NCBI RefSeq assembly: GCF_002993365.1
Contig: NZ_PVNP01000204.1
Coordinates: forward strand, 1 to 64,000
Reading direction: 5' to 3'
Length of the DNA stretch: 64,000 nt
Source: Marisediminitalea alba
Lineage (GTDB): Bacteria; Pseudomonadota; Gammaproteobacteria; Enterobacterales; Alteromonadaceae
The notes beneath the pieces were generated by a model that worked only from the letters and a program-made list of their open reading frames with translations, made no database searches and was not told the DNA's origin. Positions 48,501 through 56,620 of the stretch are shown one piece after another. A program made the translations under genes and the position numbers. How positions within the stretch are numbered: position 1 is the first letter of the stretch; each line of letters opens with the position of its first letter.

Positions 48501-48599
48501 TATCATAGCGACGATACTTTTGATAAGTTGATTTCGCGGGCGGACAAAGCGTTATATGCCGCTAAAGAAGCAGGCCGCAATCGTCTTACCCAGATTTAA
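45582..48599 (+). CDS. Diguanylate cyclase with periplasmic two-component-regulator propeller sensor
   Basis: A membrane sensor of up to 1005 residues making c-di-GMP. After an N-terminal signal/anchor, about twelve propeller repeats of the type DGSVWIGTYSDGVLQW fill residues about 55-640, followed by the Y_Y_Y domain, one membrane segment (WLVALLTVIAMVIVAHRW), a coiled coil and a GGDEF domain with intact GGEEF at residues 924-928. The start could also be at 45606 or 45627. The ligand is unknown; a sugar or polysaccharide sensor is common for this propeller. Confidence 0.92.
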   Translation: MLKGITLRMLIGKSWMSRYVCHQTVNRVALRVVLYSLAVFFSITGKAAPSQLSDYFREVWTTRDGLPHNTINAISQSEDGYLWIGTWEGAARFNGRSFTVFGRGEPSGMPDVGIRTIHKNRQQNLIFAGARGGLSERRPDDWQSWQPYRVLINGVADDKQGNLWLATEGQGVYRQAARGERTQLTIQQGLPSNVVSSVLSTDDGSIWLGTGRGLVRLNSEDESFALEQVNGLPEVPVLALTAYNNGLLIGTERGLYQYQAGQVSVFSPQLMNLPVSVLLAFDNQIWIGTTDRGLLRYSDAGLESLNMAAGLPNNRILSLFHDRENSIWVGTNGGLFRLRDAPFVTLTTEQGLAGNYIRSVLSHSDGSVWVGSSQGVSRITKQGVEAIDLSAYSDAQSVLSMVEGPDGSVWIGTYSDGVLQWQNDAIVQQYNRRTGLLANEVRAIAVAPQGGLWVGTGHGLNYVDSNGVRSFTTEDGLPTPFVMGLYLHNDGRLFIGTGGGVVIRSPNGDITPVDISNLDDAEYAFGFAPDPAAGLLWMSTDRGLVAYELATGRLTMLGRNAGLPFDKVFQAVIDQDRHLWLSSNRGILRFRREQIEDYLAGQREQVDYELFGESDGMQSAQANGGSMQAATLAQDGTVWFATSKGASRVSPTQLKRFSANTPPVVIEGFKVNGLALPLHTEKDIAPGADRIEIQFAGLGFVMPERIQYRTRLQGFDNSWVDRGSNTIAEYTNLAPGDYQFMVSASYPGGAWGEQNASFRFTIAPYFWQQTGFWLVALLTVIAMVIVAHRWRMKSLRQRAEELSNQVAEQTYTLKQQADNLRKVDEERSALLLEIKRQAAEFEQQARSDKLTGLANRRAFDESLHRECARSKRRNLPLCLALLDIDHFKQINDTFNHSIGDRVLKLVADAISQHCREEDLVARWGGEEFAILLPNCDNQAAQDICERIRQAVSETDCSAIAPDISLTISIGVTAYHSDDTFDKLISRADKALYAAKEAGRNRLTQI

Positions 48600-48821
48600 G
48601 CGACCAGGCTTTAGCCTTTTGCCGGGTAACACCGACTGTCAAACGAGGGAAGACAGATCGGCATCGCCACTTTATCGTCGACATAATACTTTGGTGGTAC
48701 GGTACCACTGCTCAAATAACCATCAGCTATACTACCCTTACTACAGAGCGCAGAACTGGCAGGGGCTGGCGACTGGTCAGCCGTAATTAGTACCATTTCA
48801 TTCCCTTTCCGCTGCACAGCT

Positions 48822-48831
48822 TTGTCGACAA
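48822..48831. promoter_or_regulatory. Palindromic operator-like site upstream of the prp regulator
   Basis: A perfect palindrome TTGTCGACAA. A close copy (TTGTCGACAT) lies 44 bp downstream, overlapping the -10 of the prp promoter, and a weaker GTCGAC-centred site is at 48672-48686. This fits binding by the FadR-type GntR regulator encoded next. Confidence 0.6.
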
Positions 48832-48847
48832 TACAGCCTCATCCATA

Positions 48848-48884
48848 TTGACTGACTTGGTTAAAACGCCTATATTGTCGACAT
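48848..48884 (+). promoter_or_regulatory. prp operon promoter with overlapping operator
   Basis: A -35 TTGACT (48848-48853), 17-base spacer, and -10 TATATT (48871-48876) lie 33 bp before the GntR start. The palindrome core TGTCGACA (48876-48883) overlaps the -10, so a bound regulator would block RNA polymerase; autoregulation is likely. Confidence 0.75.
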
Positions 48885-48909
48885 CATTTCCAACAGTGAG
48901 TCGTGAATT

Positions 48910-49578
48910 GTGAGTATCGCAGCCTTTGCTGAACAAGCGGTTACCAGTGCTGATAAAACCTTTTTACAGCTTCGGGTAGATATTGTTGAAGGAGCCATTC
49001 CGGCAGGCAGTAAACTCAGTGAAACCGAACTGTCGACAAAGTATCAGGTCAGTCGTGCCGTTATCCGTGAAGCGATTAATCGCCTTGAATCCTGTCATCT
49101 GGTAGAGCGTAAAGCCAACGTCGGCGCGCGGATTGTATCGCTAACGCCTGAAGGTTTAATTCAGCTGTACCAGGTTCGCGAAGCGCTAGAGGGCATGGCC
49201 GCTCGTTTGGCAGCAAAAAATATGTCGGACGAAGAAATTGCCGATCTCACTGCCCTGCTCGACAACCACTTTCAAACTGTCAAAGGCGGCGAGTCCTACT
49301 ATCAGGAAGCCGGCGATCTGGATTTTCATTATCGGATTATTCTGGGCAGTAAAAATCAACACCTTATCGAAGTGCTGGTTAACGGCATCTACCATTTGAT
49401 TCGCATGTACCGCGTGCAGCTCGGCATGGCCGGGCCGCGGGTAACTACCGCATTTGATGAACACAAACACGTGGTACAGGCGATTGCAAACCGTGACGAA
49501 GAGCTGGCTGAAATGCTCATGCGTCGTCACATTTTGTATTCAAAAAACAACATTGAACGCAAGTTGCTTCAATCCTAA
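48910..49578 (+). CDS. GntR family (FadR-type) regulator of the propionate operon
   Basis: A 222-residue regulator with an N-terminal winged helix (KLSETELSTKYQVSRAVIREAINRL region, about residues 38-60) and a C-terminal FCD ligand domain (DLDFHYRIILGSKNQHLIEVL, HKHVVQAIANRDEELAEMLM). It starts at GTG. It is the first gene of the methylcitrate operon, so it most likely senses 2-methylcitrate or a related acid and represses the operon. Confidence 0.9.
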   Translation: MSIAAFAEQAVTSADKTFLQLRVDIVEGAIPAGSKLSETELSTKYQVSRAVIREAINRLESCHLVERKANVGARIVSLTPEGLIQLYQVREALEGMAARLAAKNMSDEEIADLTALLDNHFQTVKGGESYYQEAGDLDFHYRIILGSKNQHLIEVLVNGIYHLIRMYRVQLGMAGPRVTTAFDEHKHVVQAIANRDEELAEMLMRRHILYSKNNIERKLLQS

Positions 49579-49602
49579 TCAACCTAAACCAAGAGAATGA
49601 TT

Positions 49603-50481
49603 ATGAGCGCAGGTAAAAAATTTCGTCAGGCACTGGCCGACAATAAACCTCTTCAAATCGTAGGCACCATTAACGCCTACAGTGCCATGATGGCAAAAGC
49701 CATTGGCCACAAGGCTATCTACCTCTCTGGTGGTGGTGTTGCTAATGCTTCTTACGGTCTGCCGGATCTGGGCATGACCTCGTTAAATGACGTTATTGTT
49801 GACGTTCAGCGCATCACCTCTGCCTGCGATCTGCCATTACTGGTAGATATCGATACCGGTTGGGGCGGCGCATTTAACATTGCCAAAACCATTAAAGACA
49901 TGGAAAAAGCCGGCGCCGCAGCAGTGCACATGGAAGACCAGGTAGCGCAAAAACGTTGTGGTCATCGCCCTAATAAGGAAATTGTATCAACCGCCGAGAT
50001 GGTTGACCGTATCAAAGCGGCCGTTGATGCCCGCACCGATCCGGACTTTTTCATTATGGCGCGCACCGATGCCTTTGCCCAGGAAGGCCTGGAAAAAGCC
50101 ATTGAACGTGCCAAAGCCTACGTTGCAGCAGGTGCTGATGGCATCTTCGCAGAAGCGGTGAAAACTGAAGAACACTACCGCGCCTTCTCTGAAGCACTGG
50201 ATGTACCAATTCTGGCTAATATCACTGAGTTCGGTCAAACCGAACTGTGGAACAAAGAAGAGCTGGGTGAATGGGGTGCCGCCATGGTGTTGTACCCGTT
50301 AAGTGCCTTCCGAGCCATGAATAAGGCCGCCGAAACCGTCTATACCGCCATCTTAAAAGACGGCGATCAAAAAGCGGTAACAGACATGATGCAAACTCGC
50401 ATGGAACTCTATGATTATCTGGGTTACCACGAGTACGAGCAGAAGCTCGACGCGTTATTCGCAGAAGGTAAAAACAAGTAA
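49603..50481 (+). CDS. prpB: 2-methylisocitrate lyase
   Basis: Splits 2-methylisocitrate into pyruvate and succinate, the last step of the methylcitrate cycle. The ATG at 49603 is preferred (AAGAGA 6 bases upstream); an ATG two codons earlier would abut that site. The 292 residues include [18 protein letters not shown], the metal-binding region and the catalytic Cys119 in [10 protein letters not shown]. It lies 24 bp after the regulator. Confidence 0.96.
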   Translation: MSAGKKFRQALADNKPLQIVGTINAYSAMMAKAIGHKAIYLSGGGVANASYGLPDLGMTSLNDVIVDVQRITSACDLPLLVDIDTGWGGAFNIAKTIKDMEKAGAAAVHMEDQVAQKRCGHRPNKEIVSTAEMVDRIKAAVDARTDPDFFIMARTDAFAQEGLEKAIERAKAYVAAGADGIFAEAVKTEEHYRAFSEALDVPILANITEFGQTELWNKEELGEWGAAMVLYPLSAFRAMNKAAETVYTAILKDGDQKAVTDMMQTRMELYDYLGYHEYEQKLDALFAEGKNK

Positions 50482-50491
50482 ACCATTAACC

Positions 50492-50537
50492 GGCTGACGC
50501 CGCCCAATCGGGTTTTGCCACCCGCACAGCGTCAGCC
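50492..50537 (+). repeat. Hairpin between prpB and prpC
   Basis: A perfect 9-bp stem (GGCTGACGC / GCGTCAGCC) encloses a smaller GC-rich internal stem. There is no T-run. It could stabilise the prpB mRNA end or reduce read-through. Confidence 0.6.
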
Positions 50538-50579
50538 CGAATATATGTACTCTACAAAAATTACATTAGGAGAAAAACG

Positions 50580-51704
50580 ATGGCTAAAGTACTCAGTGGT
50601 GCAGGCTTACGTGGTCAGGTAGCCGGTAAAACCGCATTATCAACCGTAGGCGTTTCAGGTTCCGGCCTGACCTATCGTGGTTACGATGTAAAGGACCTGG
50701 CCAATAACTGTCAGTTTGAAGAGGTTGCCTATCTTATCCTCAAAGGCAAGCTGCCAAACCAGGCCGAGCTGGATGAATACAAAGCAAAACTGAAAGGCAT
50801 GCGCAGTCTGCCACAGGCGCTGCTTGATGTACTGGAGCGTATTCCTGCCGATGCCCACCCAATGGATGTTATGCGTACCGGTTGTTCAATGCTGGGTAAC
50901 CTGGAAATGGAAAATGACTTTAGCGAGCAGGACGCAGTTACCGACCGCCTGTTAGCGTGCTTCCCGAGTATTATCTGCTACTGGTATCGTTTTTCTCACG
51001 ATGACGTGCGTATCGACGTTAACACCGACGACGACTCCATTGGCGCGCACTTCCTGCACATGCTGCATGGTGAGAAGCCTAACGATCTGCACGAACAGGT
51101 CATGCACGTATCACTGATCCTGTACGCAGAGCACGAGTTTAATGCGTCAACCTTTACCGCTCGCGTGTGTGCCTCAACCTTGTCTGACATGCACTCATGT
51201 ATTACCGGTGCGATTGGTTCACTGCGTGGTCCTCTGCACGGTGGTGCTAACGAAGCGGCCATGGAACTGATTGAAAACTTTACCTCACCTGAACATGCTG
51301 AAGCCGAAATGATGGGCAAGCTGGAGCGTAAAGAGAAGATCATGGGCTTTGGTCATGCGGTTTACTCTGAGTCTGACCCTCGTAATGAAATCATTAAAGG
51401 CTGGTCTGAAAAACTGGCTGCCGATGTGGGCGATACTGTGCTTTATCCGGTTTCTGTGCGTTGTGAAGAAGTCATGTGGCGCGAGAAGAAACTGTTCTGT
51501 AACGCTGACTTTTTCCATGCCTCGGCTTATCACTTTATGGGCATCCCCACTAAGCTGTTTACGCCTATCTTCGTAATGTCACGTTTAACAGGCTGGGCTG
51601 CTCACGTTATGGAGCAACGTGCTGATAACCGCATTATCCGCCCATCTGCAGACTACACCGGCGAAGATCTGCGTCCGGTGCCTGCTATCGCAGATCGCGC
51701 TTAA
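50580..51704 (+). CDS. prpC: 2-methylcitrate synthase
   Basis: Condenses propionyl-CoA with oxaloacetate. The 374 residues match the family. GPLHGGANEAAMELIENF and MGFGHAVYSESDPRNEIIKG contain the active-site His, and HIMEQ-type end (AAHVMEQRADNRIIRPSADY) the catalytic region. AGGAG lies 8 bases before the ATG. Confidence 0.96.
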   Translation: MAKVLSGAGLRGQVAGKTALSTVGVSGSGLTYRGYDVKDLANNCQFEEVAYLILKGKLPNQAELDEYKAKLKGMRSLPQALLDVLERIPADAHPMDVMRTGCSMLGNLEMENDFSEQDAVTDRLLACFPSIICYWYRFSHDDVRIDVNTDDDSIGAHFLHMLHGEKPNDLHEQVMHVSLILYAEHEFNASTFTARVCASTLSDMHSCITGAIGSLRGPLHGGANEAAMELIENFTSPEHAEAEMMGKLERKEKIMGFGHAVYSESDPRNEIIKGWSEKLAADVGDTVLYPVSVRCEEVMWREKKLFCNADFFHASAYHFMGIPTKLFTPIFVMSRLTGWAAHVMEQRADNRIIRPSADYTGEDLRPVPAIADRA

Positions 51705-51712
51705 ATCCTTAT

Positions 51713-51739
51713 TGCCGCTTCGTGACCGTCGAAGCGGCA
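51713..51739 (+). terminator. Hairpin with T-run between prpC and acnD
   Basis: A perfect 10-bp stem (TGCCGCTTCG / CGAAGCGGCA) with a 7-base loop, followed by GTTTT. It resembles an intrinsic terminator placed inside the operon, so it may lower expression of acnD and prpF. Confidence 0.65.
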
Positions 51740-51764
51740 GTTTTGCTACGCTTTAGGATACGTC

Positions 51765-54356
51765 ATGAATACCGAATACCGTAAAAGCCTGACAGGCACT
51801 AATCTGGACTACTTCGACGCGCGTGAAGCCGTTGACGCCATTAAACCCGGTGCGTTTGATACCCTGCCCTACACTTCCCGCGTGCATGCAGAAAACCTGG
51901 TTCGTCGTTGTCCGCCAGACCAACTTAAAGACTCGCTTATTCAGTTAATCGAGCGCAAACGCGACCTCGATTTTCCCTGGTTCCCGGCCCGCGTGGTGTG
52001 TCACGACATTCTCGGCCAGACCGCGCTGGTTGACTTAGCCGGCTTACGTGATGCCATCGCCGAAAAAGGCGGTGATCCGTCTAAGGTAAACCCCGTTGTG
52101 CCTACTCAGCTGATTGTGGATCACTCACTGGCGGTTGAACACGCAGGCTTTGAAGAAGACGCCTTTGAAAAAAACCGCGCTATTGAAGACCGTCGTAATG
52201 ATGACCGCTTCCACTTTATTAACTGGACTAAAACCGCGTTTAAAAACGTGGACGTGATCCCTCCCGGCAACGGCATCATGCACCAGATTAACCTGGAAAA
52301 AATGTCGCCGGTTGTTCACGCCAAAGACGGCGTAGCCTTCCCGGATACCCTGGTGGGTACCGACAGTCACACACCACACGTTGATGCCCTGGGCGTTATC
52401 GCTGTAGGTGTAGGTGGCCTTGAAGCGGAAAGCGTTATGCTGGGCCGCGCCTCATACATGCGCTTACCGAATATTGTGGGTGTAGAGTTAACCGGTAAAC
52501 CACAGCCTGGCATTACTGCTACCGATATCGTATTAGCGCTTACTGAGTTCCTGCGTAAAGAACGTGTTGTTTCAGCCTACCTTGAATTCTATGGCGAAGG
52601 TGCAGCGCACTTAACCTTAGGCGACCGCGCCACTATTTCTAACATGACGCCGGAATACGGTGCCACGGCAGCGATGTTCTACATTGACGACCAGACGCTG
52701 GATTACCTGAAACTCACCGGCCGTACCGCTGAGCAGGTCGAGCTGGTAGAGACCTATGCAAAACAGGCAGGCCTGTGGGCCGACACCCTGACCAAAGCCG
52801 AATACGAGCGCGTACTGACCTTTGATTTATCATCAGTAACCCGCAACATGGCTGGTCCTTCTAACCCTCATGCACGTTTAGCCACCAGCGACCTGGCGGC
52901 ACGCGGCATTGCCGGTAAATGGGAAGAACAGGAAGGCCTGATGCCCGATGGCGCAGTCATCATTGCCGCCATCACCAGTTGTACCAACACCAGTAACCCG
53001 CGAAACGTGGTGGCAGCCGGTCTGTTAGCCCGTAATGCCAACGCGAAAGGTCTGGTGCGTAAGCCGTGGGTAAAAAGCTCACTGGCACCGGGTTCTAAAG
53101 TCGTAAAAATGTACCTGGAAGAAGCCAACCTGTTGCCAGAACTGGAACAACTAGGCTTTGGCGTGGTGGCGTTTGCCTGTACGACCTGTAACGGTATGAG
53201 CGGCGCGCTGGATCCACGCATTCAGCAGGAAATCATCGACCGCGACCTCTATGCAACAGCGGTACTTTCCGGTAACCGTAACTTTGATGGCCGTATCCAT
53301 CCCTATGCCAAGCAGGCTTTCCTGGCCTCACCACCGCTGGTAGTGGCCTACGCGATTGCCGGTACCGTGCGTTTTGATATCGAAAAAGACGTACTCGGCC
53401 ATGATCAGGACGGCAACCCGGTAACGCTTAAAGACATCTGGCCATCCGATGAGGAAATCGATGCGGTAGTGAAAGCCTCAGTAAAACCTGAGCAGTTCAA
53501 CAAGGTGTATGAGCCAATGTTTGATCTCTCGGTTGACTACGGTGATGACATCGATCCGCTTTACGAGTGGCGCGAAATGAGCACTTATATCCGTCGTCCG
53601 CCCTACTGGGAAGGCGCACTGGCTGCCGAACGTACCTTAAAAGGGATGCGTCCGCTGGCGATACTGCCGGACAATATCACCACCGACCATTTATCGCCGT
53701 CGAACGCGATTCTGGCGTCGAGTGCAGCCGGTGAGTACCTGGCCAAAATGGGCCTGCCGGAAGAAGACTTCAACTCTTACGCTACCCACCGCGGTGACCA
53801 CCTCACAGCCCAGCGTGCCACCCTGGCTAATCCGAAGATTTTCAACGAGATGGTCCTTGAAAACGGCGAGGTGAAACAAGGCTCACTGGCGCGTATTGAG
53901 CCGGAGGGCAAAGTCACCCGCATGTGGGAAGCCATCGAAACCTACATGGAACGCAAGCAACCGCTAATTATCATTGCCGGTGCCGACTACGGTCAGGGCT
54001 CGTCGCGTGACTGGGCGGCCAAAGGGGTGCGTTTAGCCGGAGTAGAAGCCATTGTGGCGGAAGGCTTTGAGCGTATTCACCGCACCAACCTGATTGGTAT
54101 GGGCGTATTACCGCTTGAGTTTAAGCCGGGCACTACCCGCAAGACGCTGGAGCTCGATGGTACTGAAACCTACGATGTCATTGGTGAACACACGCCAGGC
54201 AATACCCTGACACTGGTTATCCACCGTGCCAACGGGGAAACCGTGGAAGTGCCGGTAACCAGTCGTCTGGATACGTTCGAGGAAGTATCTATCTACTCAG
54301 CTGGCGGTGTACTTCAGCGTTTTGCCAAGGACTTCCTGGAAGCCGAAGCAAATTAA
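51765..54356 (+). CDS. acnD: Fe/S-dependent 2-methylcitrate dehydratase AcnD
   Basis: An aconitase-family enzyme dehydrating 2-methylcitrate to methylaconitate; it replaces PrpD and requires PrpF. The 863 residues carry the 4Fe-4S ligands Cys406 (SCTNTSNPRN), Cys472 and Cys475 (CTTCNGMSG). VGTDSHTPHVDALGV and ADYGQGSSRDWAAKG are aconitase active-site blocks. The adjacent prpF identifies it as AcnD rather than AcnA. Confidence 0.95.
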   Translation: MNTEYRKSLTGTNLDYFDAREAVDAIKPGAFDTLPYTSRVHAENLVRRCPPDQLKDSLIQLIERKRDLDFPWFPARVVCHDILGQTALVDLAGLRDAIAEKGGDPSKVNPVVPTQLIVDHSLAVEHAGFEEDAFEKNRAIEDRRNDDRFHFINWTKTAFKNVDVIPPGNGIMHQINLEKMSPVVHAKDGVAFPDTLVGTDSHTPHVDALGVIAVGVGGLEAESVMLGRASYMRLPNIVGVELTGKPQPGITATDIVLALTEFLRKERVVSAYLEFYGEGAAHLTLGDRATISNMTPEYGATAAMFYIDDQTLDYLKLTGRTAEQVELVETYAKQAGLWADTLTKAEYERVLTFDLSSVTRNMAGPSNPHARLATSDLAARGIAGKWEEQEGLMPDGAVIIAAITSCTNTSNPRNVVAAGLLARNANAKGLVRKPWVKSSLAPGSKVVKMYLEEANLLPELEQLGFGVVAFACTTCNGMSGALDPRIQQEIIDRDLYATAVLSGNRNFDGRIHPYAKQAFLASPPLVVAYAIAGTVRFDIEKDVLGHDQDGNPVTLKDIWPSDEEIDAVVKASVKPEQFNKVYEPMFDLSVDYGDDIDPLYEWREMSTYIRRPPYWEGALAAERTLKGMRPLAILPDNITTDHLSPSNAILASSAAGEYLAKMGLPEEDFNSYATHRGDHLTAQRATLANPKIFNEMVLENGEVKQGSLARIEPEGKVTRMWEAIETYMERKQPLIIIAGADYGQGSSRDWAAKGVRLAGVEAIVAEGFERIHRTNLIGMGVLPLEFKPGTTRKTLELDGTETYDVIGEHTPGNTLTLVIHRANGETVEVPVTSRLDTFEEVSIYSAGGVLQRFAKDFLEAEAN

Positions 54357-54367
54357 TCTGATATCAG

Positions 54368-54384
54368 GGGGGCTTTACGCCCCC
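54368..54384 (+). repeat. Hairpin between acnD and prpF
   Basis: A perfect 6-bp GC stem (GGGGGC / GCCCCC) with a 5-base loop, 11 bp past the acnD stop, followed only by TTAG. Confidence 0.6.
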
Positions 54385-54416
54385 TTAGCAGTTAACAATC
54401 CCTTAGTGAGAGACTT

Positions 54417-55595
54417 ATGGCTTTTGCACCACAAATAAAAATTCCGGCCACCTATATGCGTGGCGGTACCAGTAAAGGCGTGTTTTTTAATCTGACCGAC
54501 TTGCCTGAGGCAGCGCAACAACCGGGCGCTTATCGCGACGCCATGTTGCTGCGCGTTATTGGTAGTCCTGACCCGTACGGCAAGCAAACCGACGGCATGG
54601 GCGGCGCCACTTCAAGTACCAGCAAAACCGTTATTCTGAGTAAAAGCGAGCATGAAGGTTACGATGTAGATTACTTGTTTGGTCAGGTGTCTATCGATAA
54701 AGCCTTTGTGGACTGGAGCGGTAACTGCGGTAACTTAACGGCTGCGGTGGGCGCTTTTGCGGTAAATAATGGTCTGGTAGATGCTGCTCGTATCCCTGAC
54801 AACGGCGTTGTTGTGGTCCGTGTATGGCAGGTGAATATCAGCAAAGCGATTAACGTGCATGTTCCCATTACCAATGGCGAAGTGCAGGAAACCGGTAACT
54901 TTGAGCTCGACGGCGTTACCTTCCCGGCTGCCGAAGTGAAAGTGGAGTTTATGGATCCGGCCGATGGCGAGGGTGATATGTTCCCCACCGGCAACCTGAT
55001 TGATGAACTCACTACACCGGAGTTTGGCACACTTAAAGCCACTATGATCAATGCCGGCATCCCAACCATTTTTGTTAATGCGGCGGATATCGGTTATACC
55101 GGTACCGAGTTGCAGGACGATATAAATAGCGACCCGGCAGCACTGGCCAAATTTGAATCCCTGCGCGCTCACGGCGCGGTAAAGATGGGGCTAATCAGCG
55201 ATATCAGTGAAGCGGCGGCTCGTCAGCATACGCCGAAGATAGCCTTTGTTGCGCCTCCCGCCGAATACACTTCATCAAGTGGTAAGCGGATTGAGATTGA
55301 TGATATCGACGTACTGGTACGTGCACTATCCATGGGTAAATTACACCATGCGATGATGGGTACGGCAGCCGTAGCTATCGCCACCGCAGCCGCTATTCCC
55401 GCCACCCTGGTGAATGATGCAGCCGGCGGTGTCGACCGTTCTAACGTAGTGTTTGGCCACCCTTCCGGTACCCTGGGTGTTGGCGCGGAAGCGGCGTTAG
55501 TTAACGGCAAATGGACTGCCACCAAAGCGGTGATGAGCCGTTCAGCGCGAATTCTGATGGAAGGACGCGTGCATATCCCCGAACCTCAGGTATAG
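54417..55595 (+). CDS. prpF: 2-methylaconitate cis-trans isomerase PrpF
   Basis: Isomerises the methylaconitate made by AcnD so that aconitase can rehydrate it. The 392 residues match the DUF453/PrpF family. MRGGTSKGVFFNLTDLPE, GGATSSTSKTVIL, the Cys-containing SGNCGNLTAAVGAFAV and the C-terminal GHPSGTLGVGAEA are the signatures. Last gene of the operon. Confidence 0.96.
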   Translation: MAFAPQIKIPATYMRGGTSKGVFFNLTDLPEAAQQPGAYRDAMLLRVIGSPDPYGKQTDGMGGATSSTSKTVILSKSEHEGYDVDYLFGQVSIDKAFVDWSGNCGNLTAAVGAFAVNNGLVDAARIPDNGVVVVRVWQVNISKAINVHVPITNGEVQETGNFELDGVTFPAAEVKVEFMDPADGEGDMFPTGNLIDELTTPEFGTLKATMINAGIPTIFVNAADIGYTGTELQDDINSDPAALAKFESLRAHGAVKMGLISDISEAAARQHTPKIAFVAPPAEYTSSSGKRIEIDDIDVLVRALSMGKLHHAMMGTAAVAIATAAAIPATLVNDAAGGVDRSNVVFGHPSGTLGVGAEAALVNGKWTATKAVMSRSARILMEGRVHIPEPQV

Positions 55596-55745
55596 CTTTT
55601 ACTAAGCTGTTTCTCTGGGTGGCCAGCTACTATTGGGCATGGGCTGGTCACCCCTTTTCTTTTGCAACACTGGCAATCTGCTTTTTTAAAGCGCACAATA
55701 ACCATTCATCAGCGTAGTGGAGATGGACATACCTGGAGATGGAAT

Positions 55746-56165
55746 ATGGCAGGTAAATTTAATAAACACGGCTCTCTGAGTGTTGCCATTGACGGCAGAC
55801 TGATTGTGTTAAATGGTGAAGGCCCGTGGAATGCAGAGTCACTGCACTTATCTGACGATAAGATCATGCAGAATTTACGCGCCATGTATGGCTCTCCCTG
55901 GGGCGTGCTGGCCATTTTTCGTGGCGAGGCCGTATACGTTCCCGAAGCCTTCGCGTTACTTCGCAAGCAAATTAAAAAAGAAATCACTCTCGGCCGTGTC
56001 GCCACAGCAGTAGTATTTGAAGACGTAAACTCGCCGTTGTTGTCAAAGCATCAGTTCGAATCGATTTATGAGATGCCGGGCCATGAGGTGGCGTTTTTTG
56101 ATTCAGCCGACGACGCCAAAACCTGGTTGAATTCACTGATTAATCAGCAGCAACAGCAAGCTTAA
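55746..56165 (+). CDS. Uncharacterised 139-residue protein, weakly SpoIIAA-like
   Basis: The start at 55746 has GGAG upstream. The layout LSVAIDGRLIVLNGEGPWNA ... VATAVVFEDVN ... FFDSADDAKTWLNSLIN resembles the STAS/SpoIIAA-like gene at 28825-29208 (similar C-terminal 'FxxxxxAxxWL'), but I cannot confirm homology. It ends in a poly-Gln tail (QQQQQA). Its stop overlaps that of the convergent gene by 3-4 bases. Confidence 0.65.
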   Translation: MAGKFNKHGSLSVAIDGRLIVLNGEGPWNAESLHLSDDKIMQNLRAMYGSPWGVLAIFRGEAVYVPEAFALLRKQIKKEITLGRVATAVVFEDVNSPLLSKHQFESIYEMPGHEVAFFDSADDAKTWLNSLINQQQQQA

Positions 56166-56596
56166 AAACGGTAAGCAATTGAGGCCAGTGGCGACCAGTC
56201 CTCACCGTCATACAGATAACTCGCCCCCAGCACGACGCCAGGCTTATTTTTACCCGCAAAGTAGATTTTAATGCCGGTGGAGCCACCAAACTCATGGTCT
56301 ACATTACCGCTGTACGCATTGCTGGTAGAATTCATCCCGCCATAAGCACTGACTGCGAAATACTTGTTGAGAAAAACACTGGCGCCCATGCCGCCGCGAA
56401 ACGAGCCACCGGCTTCAGATGACCCGTCAACGCCAACGGTGGCGAAAATCTCTAATGGTTTAAATGGCGTTTGCAAGGCTACCTGAGAGCCGATGACGCC
56501 ATACTCCCAGCCAATGCCTGCTTCGGCCCGCAGACGCTCTGCACACTGACCGGCTGAAGCGGTCAGTAATAAGATAACAAACCCGATCCCTTTCAT
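56162..56596 (-). CDS. Small secreted beta-barrel-like protein, unknown
   Basis: A 144-residue protein with signal peptide (FVILLLTASAGQCA) and repeated amphipathic beta strands ending in YRF, the C-terminal aromatic of outer-membrane barrels. Gly/Ser-rich loops (VGVDGSSEAGGSFRGGMGAS) suggest a YfaZ- or OmpW-like small barrel. No family was recognised. It is 24 bp downstream of arcB on the same strand. Confidence 0.65.
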   Translation of the reverse strand: MKGIGFVILLLTASAGQCAERLRAEAGIGWEYGVIGSQVALQTPFKPLEIFATVGVDGSSEAGGSFRGGMGASVFLNKYFAVSAYGGMNSTSNAYSGNVDHEFGGSTGIKIYFAGKNKPGVVLGASYLYDGEDWSPLASIAYRF

Positions 56597-56620
56597 AACA
56601 CTTCCTTGTTATTTCTTGTA

